A stretch of DNA of 53,478 nucleotides. Origin: Lentisphaeria bacterium (GTDB lineage Bacteria > Verrucomicrobiota > Lentisphaeria > Victivallales > UBA1829). The notes beneath the pieces were generated by a model. It saw nothing but the letters and a program-made list of their open reading frames with translations. It had not been told where the DNA came from and did not search any database. Location of the stretch: assembly GCA_017646015.1 (NCBI GenBank), contig JAGCNI010000090.1, positions 1 through 53,478 of the forward strand, given 5' to 3'. Positions 17,705-27,400 of this stretch are shown one piece after another. Numbering within the stretch: position 1 is the first letter of the stretch; the number at the start of each line of letters is the position of its first letter. The translations under genes and the position numbers were made by a program.

Positions 17705-18394
17705 ATGTTTTTGTCTATGTTTTTTGCCGTGGCAGCGATTGCAGTTGCACAACCGGTTCTGGAATTGGATTACACAAAAGGCACATTGCCGCCGAATACA
17801 GTTTCTGTCATTTCCCAACAGTTCAAAGATACCTATGACCATCCGAAATTTGTGAAAGATGGAAAGGAATATGCGCTGTTCTGCGGTGGCAAAAACCAGT
17901 ATGGTCATTTTACCATAGCCGGGAATTGGCCGTTCAAAGCCAATGCGCCGTTCACCATTACCTGCAGCTTCAAATCACGCGGGGGGTGGGTGACTCCGGT
18001 GATCTATTTCCGTGACAGTTTCTATTCCAAGTCGGGATTTACAATCATGCGGAGCGGGCCGCAACTGCATCTTCAGATCGGAAAAGATTATATTATCTCT
18101 TCCGACAAACAGAATCCCCTGCAGAAAAATACGCGTTATTTTGTGACCGTGAGCTGGGATGGCAAAGTGTGGAGAATGACAGTGAACGGACGGGAATTCA
18201 CGGGGAAAAAGAATCCTCCGTTTATCCTGCCCTCTGCTGCTGTGAAACTGCATGTCGGTGGCTATAACACTCGCACGAACAATGTTTTTGAGGGCACGGT
18301 CCGTAAGGTGAAAATCTATGATAAAGCATTGTCCATGGATGAGATCTACGCTATTCTTGAAAAAGAGATCGAAGAACTGGAAGCTGCGAAATAA
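17705..18394 (+). CDS. Secreted LamG/concanavalin-like domain protein
   Basis: This 229-residue protein has a short signal peptide (MFLSMFFAVAAIAVAQP), then one jelly-roll domain of the LamG/laminin-G3 type: FTITCSFKSRGGW, then TRYFVTVSWDGKVWRMTVNG, and the typical closing VRKVKIYDKALSMDEIYAIL. These domains bind glycans or glycoproteins; no catalytic residues are visible. GAAGGAG precedes ATG 17705, only 11 bases after the glycosidase-like gene, so the two are co-transcribed and probably act on the same substrate. A strong terminator follows, marking the end of locus A. Confidence 0.8.
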   Translation: MFLSMFFAVAAIAVAQPVLELDYTKGTLPPNTVSVISQQFKDTYDHPKFVKDGKEYALFCGGKNQYGHFTIAGNWPFKANAPFTITCSFKSRGGWVTPVIYFRDSFYSKSGFTIMRSGPQLHLQIGKDYIISSDKQNPLQKNTRYFVTVSWDGKVWRMTVNGREFTGKKNPPFILPSAAVKLHVGGYNTRTNNVFEGTVRKVKIYDKALSMDEIYAILEKEIEELEAAK

Positions 18395-18430
18395 GAGTTT
18401 ACCGATCCGGAAACATTGTAATTAAAAAAC

Positions 18431-18479
18431 ACCTGAACTGCGGTAAGATACATTCTTCTGCCGCAGTTCAGGTTTTTTT
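18431..18479 (+). terminator. Rho-independent terminator at the end of locus A
   Basis: A perfect 12-bp stem (CCTGAACTGCGG at 18432-18443 with CCGCAGTTCAGG at 18461-18472), extended by one A-T pair, is followed by seven T. Confidence 0.92.
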
Positions 18480-18569
18480 GAGTGTTTGAGAATGGATTTT
18501 ATTCTATAAAAAGTATGATTTGACCTGAAATAGATAGGTTATGACATAGAAAAAATATTCAGTTTCAAG

Positions 18570-18575
18570 TATAAT
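18570..18575 (+). promoter_or_regulatory. Probable -10 element upstream of the M24-family gene
   Basis: A perfect TATAAT lies 73 bases before ATG 18649, after the locus A terminator. The -35 position (TAGAAA at 18547-18552) is weak, so an activator may be needed, or the true promoter may lie elsewhere in this AT-rich gap. Confidence 0.4.
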
Positions 18576-18648
18576 ATAAAAAATAAATAGATCTTGCTTG
18601 TAAAAAAAGAATCTATATTTCAACATAACAGAGAAAGGAACTTGAACC

Positions 18649-19809
18649 ATGGAAGAAAGAATTCTGACGAAACAGGAATTTGCCGATCGTATCACCCGAG
18701 CCCAGGCAGCGATTGCCCCTACTGATCTGGATGCTGTTCTTGTATTTTCCACAGAATCCGAACCGGCGGGAGTCCGTTATTTTTCTGATTACTGGCCCAG
18801 TTTTGAAACAGCCGGAGTTCTGATTCCCCGAACCGGCGAGGCTGCTCTTATCATCGGTCCGGAAAGTCTGACTTATGCCAGCTCCCGTTCTGTCCTTCCC
18901 AACGTGATCCAGGTCATGGATTTCCGCGAATCCAGCCAGCCGGATTATCCCGGTTCCACACATCCCGATTGGAAAAAAATCTTCGGCATGTTCAATGTGA
19001 AAAAACTCGGGATCACCGGATTCCACATGTTCCCCTATACCATTATGATGAATGTGATCGGGGCTCTCGGCGGAATCGACAAGATCGTTGATGCCGATGC
19101 TTTGCTGCGTCCGGTCACCATGAAAAAAAGCCCGTTGGAATTGGAATGTCTGCGGAAAGCCGCCAAAATTTCTGAACTCGGTTTCAAGGCTGTATTGGAA
19201 AATATCAAACCGGGTATGACAGAAGTGGAACTTTGCGGAATCGCGACACAGGCGATGCTTTCCAATGGTGCTGAAGCCACCGGATATCCTGTATGGTGCT
19301 GTTCCGGTCCCAACTCCAATCAGGCGATCAGCCGTCCGACTCTCCGTAAAGTGCAATGCGGCGAGATCATCCACTTCAGTATCGGTGCAAAAGTGGAAGG
19401 GTACAGTGCCAGTATCGGCCGTCCGGTCGTTCTCGGAAAATGCCCGGCAGAAATGAAAGAGTTTCTTCAGGTCGGTCTGGATGCTCTCAATATGACCTTT
19501 GATACAGTCCGTGCCGGAGTCAATGCCGGAGAAGCCGCTGCAAAAATCCATGATTTTATCCGCAGCAAAGGCTATGGCGATGCCATCCTGTATGGTCCGG
19601 CTCATGGTTGCGGACAGATGGAATGTGAATATCCGTTCCTGGAAACTTCTTCCACTTATATGTTGGAAGAGAATATGACATTCATGGCAGATATGTTCCT
19701 GCATCGCGGTGATATGGGCTTCCGTTGGGAAGACGGCATGATCGTCCGGAACGGTCCTGCGGAACAGCTTTCCGATTATGGCAGACAGCTTAACATTCTT
19801 GAGGTCTGA
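18649..19809 (+). CDS. M24 (pita-bread) family protein with degenerate metal site
   Basis: This 386-residue protein has the two-domain layout of aminopeptidase P/creatinase: an N-terminal domain (about 1-155) and a pita-bread catalytic domain (about 160-386). The family frame is clear (CSGPNSNQAISRP, then GEIIHFSIGAKVEGY and SIGRPVV), but the two metal-binding Asp are Ser244 and Ser255, at the correct 11-residue spacing. The usual catalytic His before RP is Ser, and the first metal Glu is Asp348. His319 (GPAHGCG) and Glu361 (RWED) remain. It is therefore unlikely to be a normal dimetal peptidase and may be a creatinase-like non-metal hydrolase or a binding protein. The amidohydrolase starts 2 bases downstream. 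Confidence 0.82.
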   Translation: MEERILTKQEFADRITRAQAAIAPTDLDAVLVFSTESEPAGVRYFSDYWPSFETAGVLIPRTGEAALIIGPESLTYASSRSVLPNVIQVMDFRESSQPDYPGSTHPDWKKIFGMFNVKKLGITGFHMFPYTIMMNVIGALGGIDKIVDADALLRPVTMKKSPLELECLRKAAKISELGFKAVLENIKPGMTEVELCGIATQAMLSNGAEATGYPVWCCSGPNSNQAISRPTLRKVQCGEIIHFSIGAKVEGYSASIGRPVVLGKCPAEMKEFLQVGLDALNMTFDTVRAGVNAGEAAAKIHDFIRSKGYGDAILYGPAHGCGQMECEYPFLETSSTYMLEENMTFMADMFLHRGDMGFRWEDGMIVRNGPAEQLSDYGRQLNILEV

Positions 19810-19811
19810 GT

Positions 19812-20600
19812 ATGATCATTGACATTCACGGTCATTTGGGCAATATCAATTTTGCAAAATTCTGGCAGGCGGATGCTCCCACGCTGGAACGGTATTGCGA
19901 TGAATCCAATACAGATCTGCTCTGTCTTTCCTCCTCCCGTTCCATCATGTATGACATCCGGGAGGGGAATGCTGAATTGGATCAAGCCCTGAAAGAAACA
20001 GAGAAACTGCTGGGGTATGTTGTAGTCAGTCCCACCTTTCCGGAGTCTCTGGAGGATTTGAGTTATCTTCGGAGCAATCCGAAATTCAAAGGGGTCAAGG
20101 TGCATCCGGATTATCACGGCTATGTCCTTCCGACCCGTTCCAACCGGGATTTTATTGAAGAAGTGGCGGATCAGACTCCTATGATGCTGTTCCATGTTTC
20201 CTGTATGCCCGGTACCGGATTTTCTCCGGGAAAAACGGTCTGCGAGATCGCAAAAAATCATCCGAAGACAAAATTTGTTCTCGCGCACGTGGCGGGATTG
20301 TTCCAGAATGGGAATTATCCCTTCTTCCCGAATATGGACTCTCTGGAGGAGGTCATGCAGATCGCCGGAGATAATGTGTATATCGATACGGCTCATTTTC
20401 TGATCTATGTTTATCCGGGCGTGATGGAAAAGATGGTGAAGATCGCAACTGCCGATCATATTGTGTACGGCACAGATGTTCCTCTGCAAGGTCCCATGCA
20501 GATGCGTTTCGCGCAGGAGGCGATCCGTGCTCTTGATATTTCTGATGCGGATAAGGAAAAAATCTTCAGCGGAAATGCGAAAAAGGTTCTCGGTTTGTAA
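19812..20600 (+). CDS. Amidohydrolase-2 family metal-dependent hydrolase
   Basis: This 262-residue TIM-barrel protein is of the amidohydrolase-2 family (PF04909 type). Metal ligands are visible: H6-x-H8 in IIDIHGHLG, GVKVHPDYHG, FHVSCMPG, FVLAHVAG, and the late Asp in VYGTDVPLQGP. Family members hydrolyse or decarboxylate amides, lactones and aromatic or sugar acids, so the substrate is open. It begins 2 bases after the M24-family stop, with GAGG inside the end of that gene, so the pair is translationally coupled and probably handles consecutive steps on the same C-N or lactone-containing compound. A bidirectional terminator follows. Confidence 0.82.
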   Translation: MIIDIHGHLGNINFAKFWQADAPTLERYCDESNTDLLCLSSSRSIMYDIREGNAELDQALKETEKLLGYVVVSPTFPESLEDLSYLRSNPKFKGVKVHPDYHGYVLPTRSNRDFIEEVADQTPMMLFHVSCMPGTGFSPGKTVCEIAKNHPKTKFVLAHVAGLFQNGNYPFFPNMDSLEEVMQIAGDNVYIDTAHFLIYVYPGVMEKMVKIATADHIVYGTDVPLQGPMQMRFAQEAIRALDISDADKEKIFSGNAKKVLGL

Positions 20601-20610
20601 GAGAATTGAA

Positions 20611-20672
20611 TTGATAAAAAAATCAGGGCTGCTGCAAAATCGGAAAGAGAATGCAGCAGCCCTTGTTTTATT
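20611..20672. terminator. Bidirectional terminator between convergent genes
   Basis: An 11-bp stem (GGGCTGCTGCA at 20626-20636 with TGCAGCAGCCC at 20652-20662) is flanked by T-rich sequence on both strands: TTGTTTTATT after it on plus and TGATTTTTTTATC after it on minus. It serves the amidohydrolase and nagB transcripts. Confidence 0.9.
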
Positions 20673-20695
20673 GTTCCGGACGGAACAGAAGATGC

Positions 20696-21439
20696 TTATT
20701 TCTTCAACAGAGATGCGGAATCTTTGTCAAGGAAAGTGGTGCAGTCCGGATGGAGCTGCATGATAGAGGAGGGGCAAAGGTTGGAAACAGGACCTTCGAG
20801 AGCACCCTGAACAGCTTTTGCTTTGCGAGCATCGGGAACGGTATTGATGATGGCGGCACTTTTCATGATCTGTTTGACAGACATGGAGATAGCCTGTTTG
20901 GGAACATCATCGAAAGTGGGGAACCAGCCTTCGCCGAGCTGCTGTTTGCGACATGCTTCGTCGAGATTGATCACGAGATATTCTTTTTCGGTATCGAAAT
21001 CAGCCGGGGGGTCATTGAAAGCGATATGACCGTTTTCGCCGATACCGACGAATGCCACGTCGATGGGGCATGCAGCGATTTCTTTACCGAGCTGAGCGCA
21101 GACTTTTTCCGGATCGGGATCACTGCCGTTGACCGGATGGAAAGATGCGGGTTTTGCGGGCAGTTTGTTGATGAAGCGTTCGCGCAGATATTTACGGAAT
21201 CCTGCAGGATGTTCTTCGGGCAGACCGATATATTCGTCCAGGTGGAAGATGTTGACAACGGACCAGTCGATATTTGCTTCCTGAATGAGAGCGGAAAGCA
21301 TTTCAAACTGACTTGCGCCTGTTGCAACGATGATGTTTGCGAAACCTTTGTCTGCGATTGCCTTGCGGATGTAGGAAGCACCTTTTGCGGCGGCTGCCTG
21401 TCCGAGGGAAATTTTGTCGTCAAAAATTTTGACTTCCAT
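20696..21439 (-). CDS. nagB: Glucosamine-6-phosphate deaminase
   Basis: This 247-residue NagB/SugP-isomerase-fold protein converts glucosamine-6-phosphate to fructose-6-phosphate and ammonia in the cytoplasm. Signatures: [14 protein letters not shown] (phosphate loop), [20 protein letters not shown] (catalytic Asp), [20 protein letters not shown] (ring-opening His), and [14 protein letters not shown]. Length is normal for the short, non-allosteric form. The start is ATG 21439-21437 with AAGGAGAAC in front; an upstream frame has no support. It lies 58 bases downstream of a LacI-type regulator on the same strand, probably in one transcript, which suggests induction by an amino sugar. Confidence 0.92.
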   Translation of the reverse strand: MEVKIFDDKISLGQAAAAKGASYIRKAIADKGFANIIVATGASQFEMLSALIQEANIDWSVVNIFHLDEYIGLPEEHPAGFRKYLRERFINKLPAKPASFHPVNGSDPDPEKVCAQLGKEIAACPIDVAFVGIGENGHIAFNDPPADFDTEKEYLVINLDEACRKQQLGEGWFPTFDDVPKQAISMSVKQIMKSAAIINTVPDARKAKAVQGALEGPVSNLCPSSIMQLHPDCTTFLDKDSASLLKK

Positions 21440-21497
21440 GATAGTTCTCCTTTTTTTTTTGTTTGGGGTTATCTTTCTTATTTTAAATAAAGTGTTT

Positions 21498-22478
21498 TCA
21501 AGTTGATTGACGGAGCAGCAGTGCCATCTGGATCCGGATCGACTCCGGTTCTCCGGTGGGATGTTCCATCCGTTTGAAGAGCAGGGCGGCTGCATTTTTT
21601 CCCACTTCCGAATTTGGCTGTGCCAGTGTGGAAAGCGGCGGATTGAGCAACGCTGCAAAATCCCGGTTATCGAAACCTATGACCGCAATATCCTGCGGCG
21701 TTTTCAAGCCGACTGCGGCAAATCCGGCGAGCAGTCCTGAAGCCATATAGTCAGATGTCTGAACGGCATCCGGCGGATTGGGCATTGCGGCAAAAAGTTT
21801 TCCATTGAGATATCCTGTATTGCGGATCAGTACCGGATTTTTCAGATTGCCCGGGATGATGATTTCCGGCAAACCGAAATCTTTGACTGCCTGTTGATAG
21901 CCTCTTTTCCGGTTTTCCGAGTGATACGTTTCACAGAAAGCGATCCGTCGGCGTCCCCGCTTATAAAGATAAGTGATCGCATCATAAACCCCCTGATAAC
22001 GGTCGATATATACGCAGTCCGCTTCTTTCACCGGATCGAAAGCAATGATCACGCAGGGAAGTTTTTTCCGCAGTTCGAGCCCGCAGCGGACAACTTCATC
22101 GCTGGATGTGATGAGAATCAGCCCGGCCGGAGAATTTTCCATGACTTCAGGGATCAGAACTTTGAGGGAACTGTTGGGATATTCTTCATTAATAAAATAT
22201 ACGCGCATAGTATGAGAGAATCCGGCGGCATATTCTTTGATTGCAGCAAGTTTTTCCAGATGCAACGCATCATAGGAATCCACGATCACAGCGATCTCCC
22301 GGCTGCTGCAGCGGCGCAATGCCTGTGCAGCCTTGTTCGGATGATAGTCCAGTTTCCGGACCGCATCCCGTACCAGTTTCGCTGTTTTTTCAGAAACATA
22401 GCCTCTGCCGCGGATCGCACGGCTGACGGTGTTCATGGATAAACCTGTCAGCTCTGCAAGCTCTTTCAGTGTTGCCAT
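21498..22478 (-). CDS. LacI-family transcriptional regulator of the nagB transcript
   Basis: The 326 residues comprise a LacI helix-turn-helix at 1-55 ([20 protein letters not shown], then [16 protein letters not shown]) with the hinge [12 protein letters not shown], and a sugar-binding effector domain to the end ([20 protein letters not shown] through [20 protein letters not shown]). I use ATG 22478, where the HTH begins; upstream in-frame codons would add a tail not seen in the family. nagB follows at 58 bases. A promoter and an AACGTT-centred palindrome lie just upstream, so autoregulation together with nagB is likely. The effector is probably an amino sugar or its phosphate, inferred only from nagB. 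Confidence 0.88.
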   Translation of the reverse strand: MATLKELAELTGLSMNTVSRAIRGRGYVSEKTAKLVRDAVRKLDYHPNKAAQALRRCSSREIAVIVDSYDALHLEKLAAIKEYAAGFSHTMRVYFINEEYPNSSLKVLIPEVMENSPAGLILITSSDEVVRCGLELRKKLPCVIIAFDPVKEADCVYIDRYQGVYDAITYLYKRGRRRIAFCETYHSENRKRGYQQAVKDFGLPEIIIPGNLKNPVLIRNTGYLNGKLFAAMPNPPDAVQTSDYMASGLLAGFAAVGLKTPQDIAVIGFDNRDFAALLNPPLSTLAQPNSEVGKNAAALLFKRMEHPTGEPESIRIQMALLLRQST

Positions 22479-22508
22479 TTTTCTTTCTGCTCCTGTGATC
22501 TTCAAAAT

Positions 22509-22555
22509 ATATCTCAACGTTAATATATTTTACTCTTTCAATGCTGTTTTTTCAA
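22509..22555 (-). promoter_or_regulatory. Promoter and candidate LacI operator for the lacI-type/nagB transcript
   Basis: Read on minus, TTGAAA (22555-22550) and TAAAAT (22532-22527) are separated by 17 bases. Just downstream, at 22528-22509, an imperfect palindrome is centred on AACGTT (22516-22521) with ATATAT/ATATAT flanks, matching the CG-centred operators of LacI proteins. Binding there would block the start of transcription. Confidence 0.5.
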
Positions 22556-22643
22556 TCGTTTTTTTGAAAAAAACAGAAAAATTTTTAGTGAAAAAGGTAA
22601 AAAAATCCGGGAATGGCGTATTTTTTTTAAAAAAAACAACTCT

Positions 22644-22671
22644 TTTGACCATATTTCTCTTGCAATAATAT
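22644..22671 (+). promoter_or_regulatory. Candidate promoter of the giant surface-protein operon
   Basis: TTTGAC (22644-22649) and TAATAT (22666-22671) are separated by 16 bases; reading the -35 as TTGACC one base later leaves a 15-base spacer. This leaves a leader of about 100 bases before ATG 22782. Confidence 0.4.
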
Positions 22672-22693
22672 GGCAGATGTAATATTGTACTTT

Positions 22694-22728
22694 CGGATTA
22701 TTGTTCTTCTTTGGGAGAACTGTATCCG
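22694..22728 (+). promoter_or_regulatory. Two-tier hairpin in the leader of the surface-protein operon
   Basis: An outer stem CGGAT (22694-22698)/ATCCG (22724-22728) encloses an inner stem GTTCT (22703-22707)/AGAAC (22716-22720). It falls between the candidate promoter and the AAGGAG at 22768-22773. It may stabilise the mRNA or bind a regulator; no known riboswitch class is recognised. Confidence 0.35.
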
Positions 22729-22781
22729 GATGAATTATGAAAAATAAAGAAAAAAATTAAAAATACGAAGGAGTAAAATTT

Positions 22782-24437
22782 ATGAAGAGAGTTGCTTATG
22801 TCCTGGCGGCGGTATCTGTGGCATGTATCATGCTGACAGTTGCCGGCTGCAAAACCAAGCAGGATTATGCGGATGAACGTGCGGAGAAAGCTGCACTTCA
22901 TTTCCAGAAAGCGAAGTACCGGGAGTTGTCCGGTGAAACCCTGACCCTGCAGAAGTGCATTGATGAAGCATTGAAAAACAGTTTGCAGGCACGGATTTCT
23001 GAAATGGAAATCAAAGTTGAAAAAGAAATGCAGCTCGCTGAAGCTCTCGGAATGCTGCCGCAGATCAACATCAACAATGATTTCACCGCCCGCAGCAATA
23101 CTCCCGCATCCGGCAGTGAAAAACTGGTCGCCACCGGGGAAACATACGGCGCAAGTTACAGTGAAGAACGCGCAATCAACTATTTCAATATTGATTTCAT
23201 GTTCTCTGTGTTGGATTTCGGTCTGGCATTCTTCAACAGCCGCCAGCAATATGACCGCATGCTCCTGGCTCGTCAGCGCAAAGAACGTGCGATCCAGAAC
23301 CTCGTTTTTGATGTTGCACGGGCTTATTTCAGAGTCGCCGCCGCTCAGAAAGTCGCAAACCTGACCTCCTCCGCATTGGAACAGTGCCGCACACGTTATG
23401 AACAGGTTTATCAGCTCAGCCAGAAACGTCTGATCACTCCCAGCCGCGCATTCTATGAATCCCGCCGTTTCAGTGATATGGAAAAGAAACTCACCGCTTA
23501 TAACCGCAACTATGAAAATGCATGTGTTGAACTCCGTACTCTGATGGGATATTATCCCAACGCCGCAATCACCGTGGATGAATCTGAACTGGATAAAGCT
23601 CTTCCTGCCCTTACAACAGATCCCGGTCTGCTCGAACAGATCGCTGTTTATCAGCGTCCTGAACTCTATGAAACTGATATCCAGAAACATATCAATATCC
23701 TCGAATGCCGTAAGATCATTCTCATGATGATCCCCAGTGTGAAACTTTATGCAGACTGGACCAACTCCAGCAATAAATTCCTCTATCATCAGAGCTGGTG
23801 GGAACTCGGGATCCGTGCCGCATACGATCTCCTTCAACTCCCGCAGCAGATCGCCCGTTTGAAATCTTATGATTCTCAGGTCGATGCAGAAACAAAACGT
23901 GCTTATGCACAAGGCGTTGCAGTGATGGCTCAGGTCCGTATCGCTCATGGAAATCTTGATTCTGCAAAAGAACGCTATGACCTCAACAAGACCATCTGCA
24001 ATACCTATGATGAACACTTGCAAGCTGTACTGAAAAACCGCGCTTTGAGCGGTGCAGTCGCTCAACTTGATATCGACCATATGCGTCTTGCAACCACTCA
24101 GGCAAATGTGGAAAGAATCCTTTCTTACAGCGAATACCGCATCGCATACTATCGTTTGATGAACGTTCTCGGACTCAAGAGCGTGCTCGACTCCCGTTCT
24201 GCTGAAGAATTCGACGAAGAACTCAGACTTGCAGAAGACACCATCCGTGATGAAATCAAGCAGAAGCAGGATGCTTTTGCCAAGGTTCTGGAAGCAGAAC
24301 GGCAAGCCCGTATTGCTGAAGCGAAAAAGCTCGAAGCAAATAAGAAGAAAGCGAAAGAAAACGATCGCCGTGCAAAAGCAAGAAAGGCGATCGAAGCGAA
24401 GATCAAAAGCGAATCCGCTTCTTCCGCAAGAAACTGA
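22782..24437 (+). CDS. TolC-family outer-membrane lipoprotein with charged C-terminal tail
   Basis: This 551-residue protein starts with a lipoprotein signal peptide with lipobox TVAGC (Cys23, followed by Lys, so outer-membrane sorting is likely). The rest resembles a TolC/outer-membrane efflux protein: long helices, then NDFTARSN, a FSVLDFGLAFFNSRQQYDRM block, DVARAYFRVAAAQKVANL, and a second similar half. Residues about 470-551 are a Lys/Glu/Ala-rich helix. It is a clear paralogue of the lipoprotein at 33835-36054. TolC-type trimers form the outer-membrane exit duct for type I secretion and efflux. The giant protein gene starts 41 bases after its stop, so it is probably the exit channel for that protein. 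No ABC or HlyD gene is present in the window. Confidence 0.8.
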   Translation: MKRVAYVLAAVSVACIMLTVAGCKTKQDYADERAEKAALHFQKAKYRELSGETLTLQKCIDEALKNSLQARISEMEIKVEKEMQLAEALGMLPQININNDFTARSNTPASGSEKLVATGETYGASYSEERAINYFNIDFMFSVLDFGLAFFNSRQQYDRMLLARQRKERAIQNLVFDVARAYFRVAAAQKVANLTSSALEQCRTRYEQVYQLSQKRLITPSRAFYESRRFSDMEKKLTAYNRNYENACVELRTLMGYYPNAAITVDESELDKALPALTTDPGLLEQIAVYQRPELYETDIQKHINILECRKIILMMIPSVKLYADWTNSSNKFLYHQSWWELGIRAAYDLLQLPQQIARLKSYDSQVDAETKRAYAQGVAVMAQVRIAHGNLDSAKERYDLNKTICNTYDEHLQAVLKNRALSGAVAQLDIDHMRLATTQANVERILSYSEYRIAYYRLMNVLGLKSVLDSRSAEEFDEELRLAEDTIRDEIKQKQDAFAKVLEAERQARIAEAKKLEANKKKAKENDRRAKARKAIEAKIKSESASSARN

Positions 24438-24478
24438 AGATGATGAATGATTATTAAAGCAATATCGGAGACATACTT

Positions 24479-27400
24479 ATGATGAAAAAACAGAAAATGC
24501 AGATTTTCAAGCTCGAAGAGCGCGTATTGTTTGAAGGTGCCGCCGCAGCTGAGATTATTGCAGCCGTCGATAATGCCGGAAATCCCGAAAATTCCGCAGA
24601 CCAGTCTGCCGCAGAAGATGCTGAAAATAAACAGAATATTCAGGAAACTGTGCAGGGCGCAGGTCCTTTGAGTGAATCCGGAGCCAACAATCAGGCTGAA
24701 TCCGCTCAGAATGAAGGTGCAGGTCTTCCTCAGACCGATGCAGCATTGCAGGATCCCGCAGCGGTTCTGGTCAATGGAAATGCTGATTTTTCCGAACTGA
24801 CCGATCCCACCATTTCCTATTCCGGCGATATCGCTGAATTCCTCAATGCTGATATCACCGCCGAAGGTGCCGCCGCAGAAGCCAACAGCGAATTGATCGT
24901 TGTCGATGCCGATTCCGTTGATAAACTGGATATGGCTGCTCTCGAAGGTAAAAATGTGATCATCCTTGACGCTGAAACAGATACCGCTGAACAGCTGACC
25001 GGATGGTTCAATGAAAATCCCGATGCTGAAATCGATTCCATCACACTGGTTTCTGAGGATGCCGATGCAGACGCTGAAGCCGATGCTCTTCGCGAACAGT
25101 TCATTCCCGATGGAACCGCCGAAGCTCAGAGTGCCGCTGAATTCAATGCCGAACTGGCTGATGCCGAAGATTTCATTGTCTTCCCCGATAATAAAACGGT
25201 TCTTTCTGTTGATGCCAATGCGGAAGATATCCCCGCTGACCTCCTCTCCGATGCCGCTGAAGATAAAAACGAACTGGTTATTGTAAACTCCAACATGGCT
25301 GATCTTGACAATGTTCTCGAACAGCTCGGAGACAGCCGTGATGTGTTGGTCATTGACATCAATACGGATGCCATGGCTCAAATCAATGATTATCTTGCCG
25401 AAGCCGATACCGATTATGATGCCGTTCACATCATGACCCACGGTAACGGTACCGGATTCTATCTCGGTTCAACCAAAGTTACCGAAGCCGCTCAGATGGA
25501 AATCTTTGCTGATTCCATGGCGGAAAACGGTGATTTCATGATTTATGGCTGTAACCTCGCCGCAGAAGCGGAAGGTCAGGCACTGATCAATGATATTGCG
25601 GAAGTGACCGGATGCGATGTCGCCGCTTCTGTCAATGAAACCGGAGCTGCCGGAGACTGGGCTTTGGAATACAACGTCGGAGTGGTCGATACTGCTGCCG
25701 TTTCCATCTCCAACTGGAATTACAACCTCGCAACTGTTGCTGTCACCGTTGACGGCAATACCACTGATGCGGTTGCCGGAACTTACAAGACCTTTGATGA
25801 AGTTCTGACTCTGGAACAGACACTTGCAGCTTCTGATGTTCTTGAAATCACGATCGCAGTTGATGCCAATGCAACCCTCGATCATATCTTTACTCATGCA
25901 ACCACCATCACGATCGCCAACGGCAATACTCTTACTGTCAATGGTTTCATCATTGACAGCGGTGCTTCTTTGACGATCGAAGGTCCCGGAGCTTTTACTG
26001 CGGTCTCACTGCAAAACGATGGTACTCTCGTTGTCAATACAGATATCACCGCCAATATCATGAATAACAGTTATATGACTGTTGCTCCCGCGATCATTAC
26101 CGGGGATATCACCAATAACAGTGGTGCAACTCTTGAGTTCACCGGTAATATGAGTCTTGATCCGACCAATGTCAATAATATCACCAATGCGGGCGATATC
26201 AATGTGAATATGTTGGCAAATGTTGAAATCGCTGGTGATTTCAATAATGATACAACAGGAAATCTTTTCCTGAACGCAAATTCTGCTTTGGCTGTCAGAG
26301 GAACAATGGACAACGATGGACAGGTCACTGCCGATCCTGATGGTTGGTTCGGTGCTGCTACTCTGAACAATATCGGATCCGTTACTCTGGGCGGACAGAA
26401 TTATCAAGTCTCTCAGACTGCTTTCGGAACTGTCAATAACTCCGGGATCATGGTTTTGAACGGTAATGGGGGTTCTTCTGCAGATTATGTAGTTGCTGTT
26501 TCTTTCAACAATCAGGGCAGTGGCGTATTGTCTCTGGAAAATGGAGCAACATTTATAACAGATAATTTTGTCAATAAAGGTTCTGTTTCTGTTGATGATT
26601 CCAATTTCACAGTCGATCAGACACTGACCAATCAGGCTGCCGGTACGATCTCGGATGTTTCCGCTGGTGGTGCTGCTTCATTTGATATTGAAAATCTGGT
26701 GAACAACGGCAATATTACATTGCAGGTTGCAGGTTCTTATTTGGAAGTATATCAGGATCTGACCAATGATGGAACGATTTCCATTGGAGCAGGTACAGAT
26801 CTTTATGTCAATCCGTTTGTCAACAATGGTACACTGAATATCGGCGGTACCGTTGAAGTTTATGCTGATCCTGCCGGCGGTACTCCTTATGGAATTACCA
26901 ATCCGGGAACCATTACTTTTGATTCTGATACAGCAACGATCATCAATGGCAATCCCAATCAGGTCGGATATGGTGTTTATCTTGAAGCCGGCGGCTCGAT
27001 TGTCAACAACGCAACAGCCGGGGCTCCTTCCATTTCCGGATTCTATATCGGGCTTGACTCTGTTCCCGGAGCGTTGTCTGCTTCTGCTTCCTCTCTCGGA
27101 TTGAATTTTTCCGGCAGTGCTTTCGGTTTTATCGAGGCTCTGAAAGTTACAGCAGATGTGACCAATGCGGCAAATCTGGAATTTGCCACGATCGATGAAG
27201 CGATCGCTTATGTTGCAAATAATTCTGCAAATGCCTATCGTGTGTATTTCGCACTTGATCCGGATAAAACCGCTGCGGAATGGGTTACTGCTGCAACGAT
27301 TTCCACAACAGCAGTTCTGCCGGAAAACATGGTCGGGATCTCCGGAAATGCATTCATCACCGACAACATTACCAGACAGAATGTGATTCTCAACACATTG

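Noticed and set aside
22698..24305. 535-codon minus-strand frame opposite the first TolC-type gene
   Set aside because: It starts inside the coding region and has no family features; the plus strand has a lipobox and TolC motifs.
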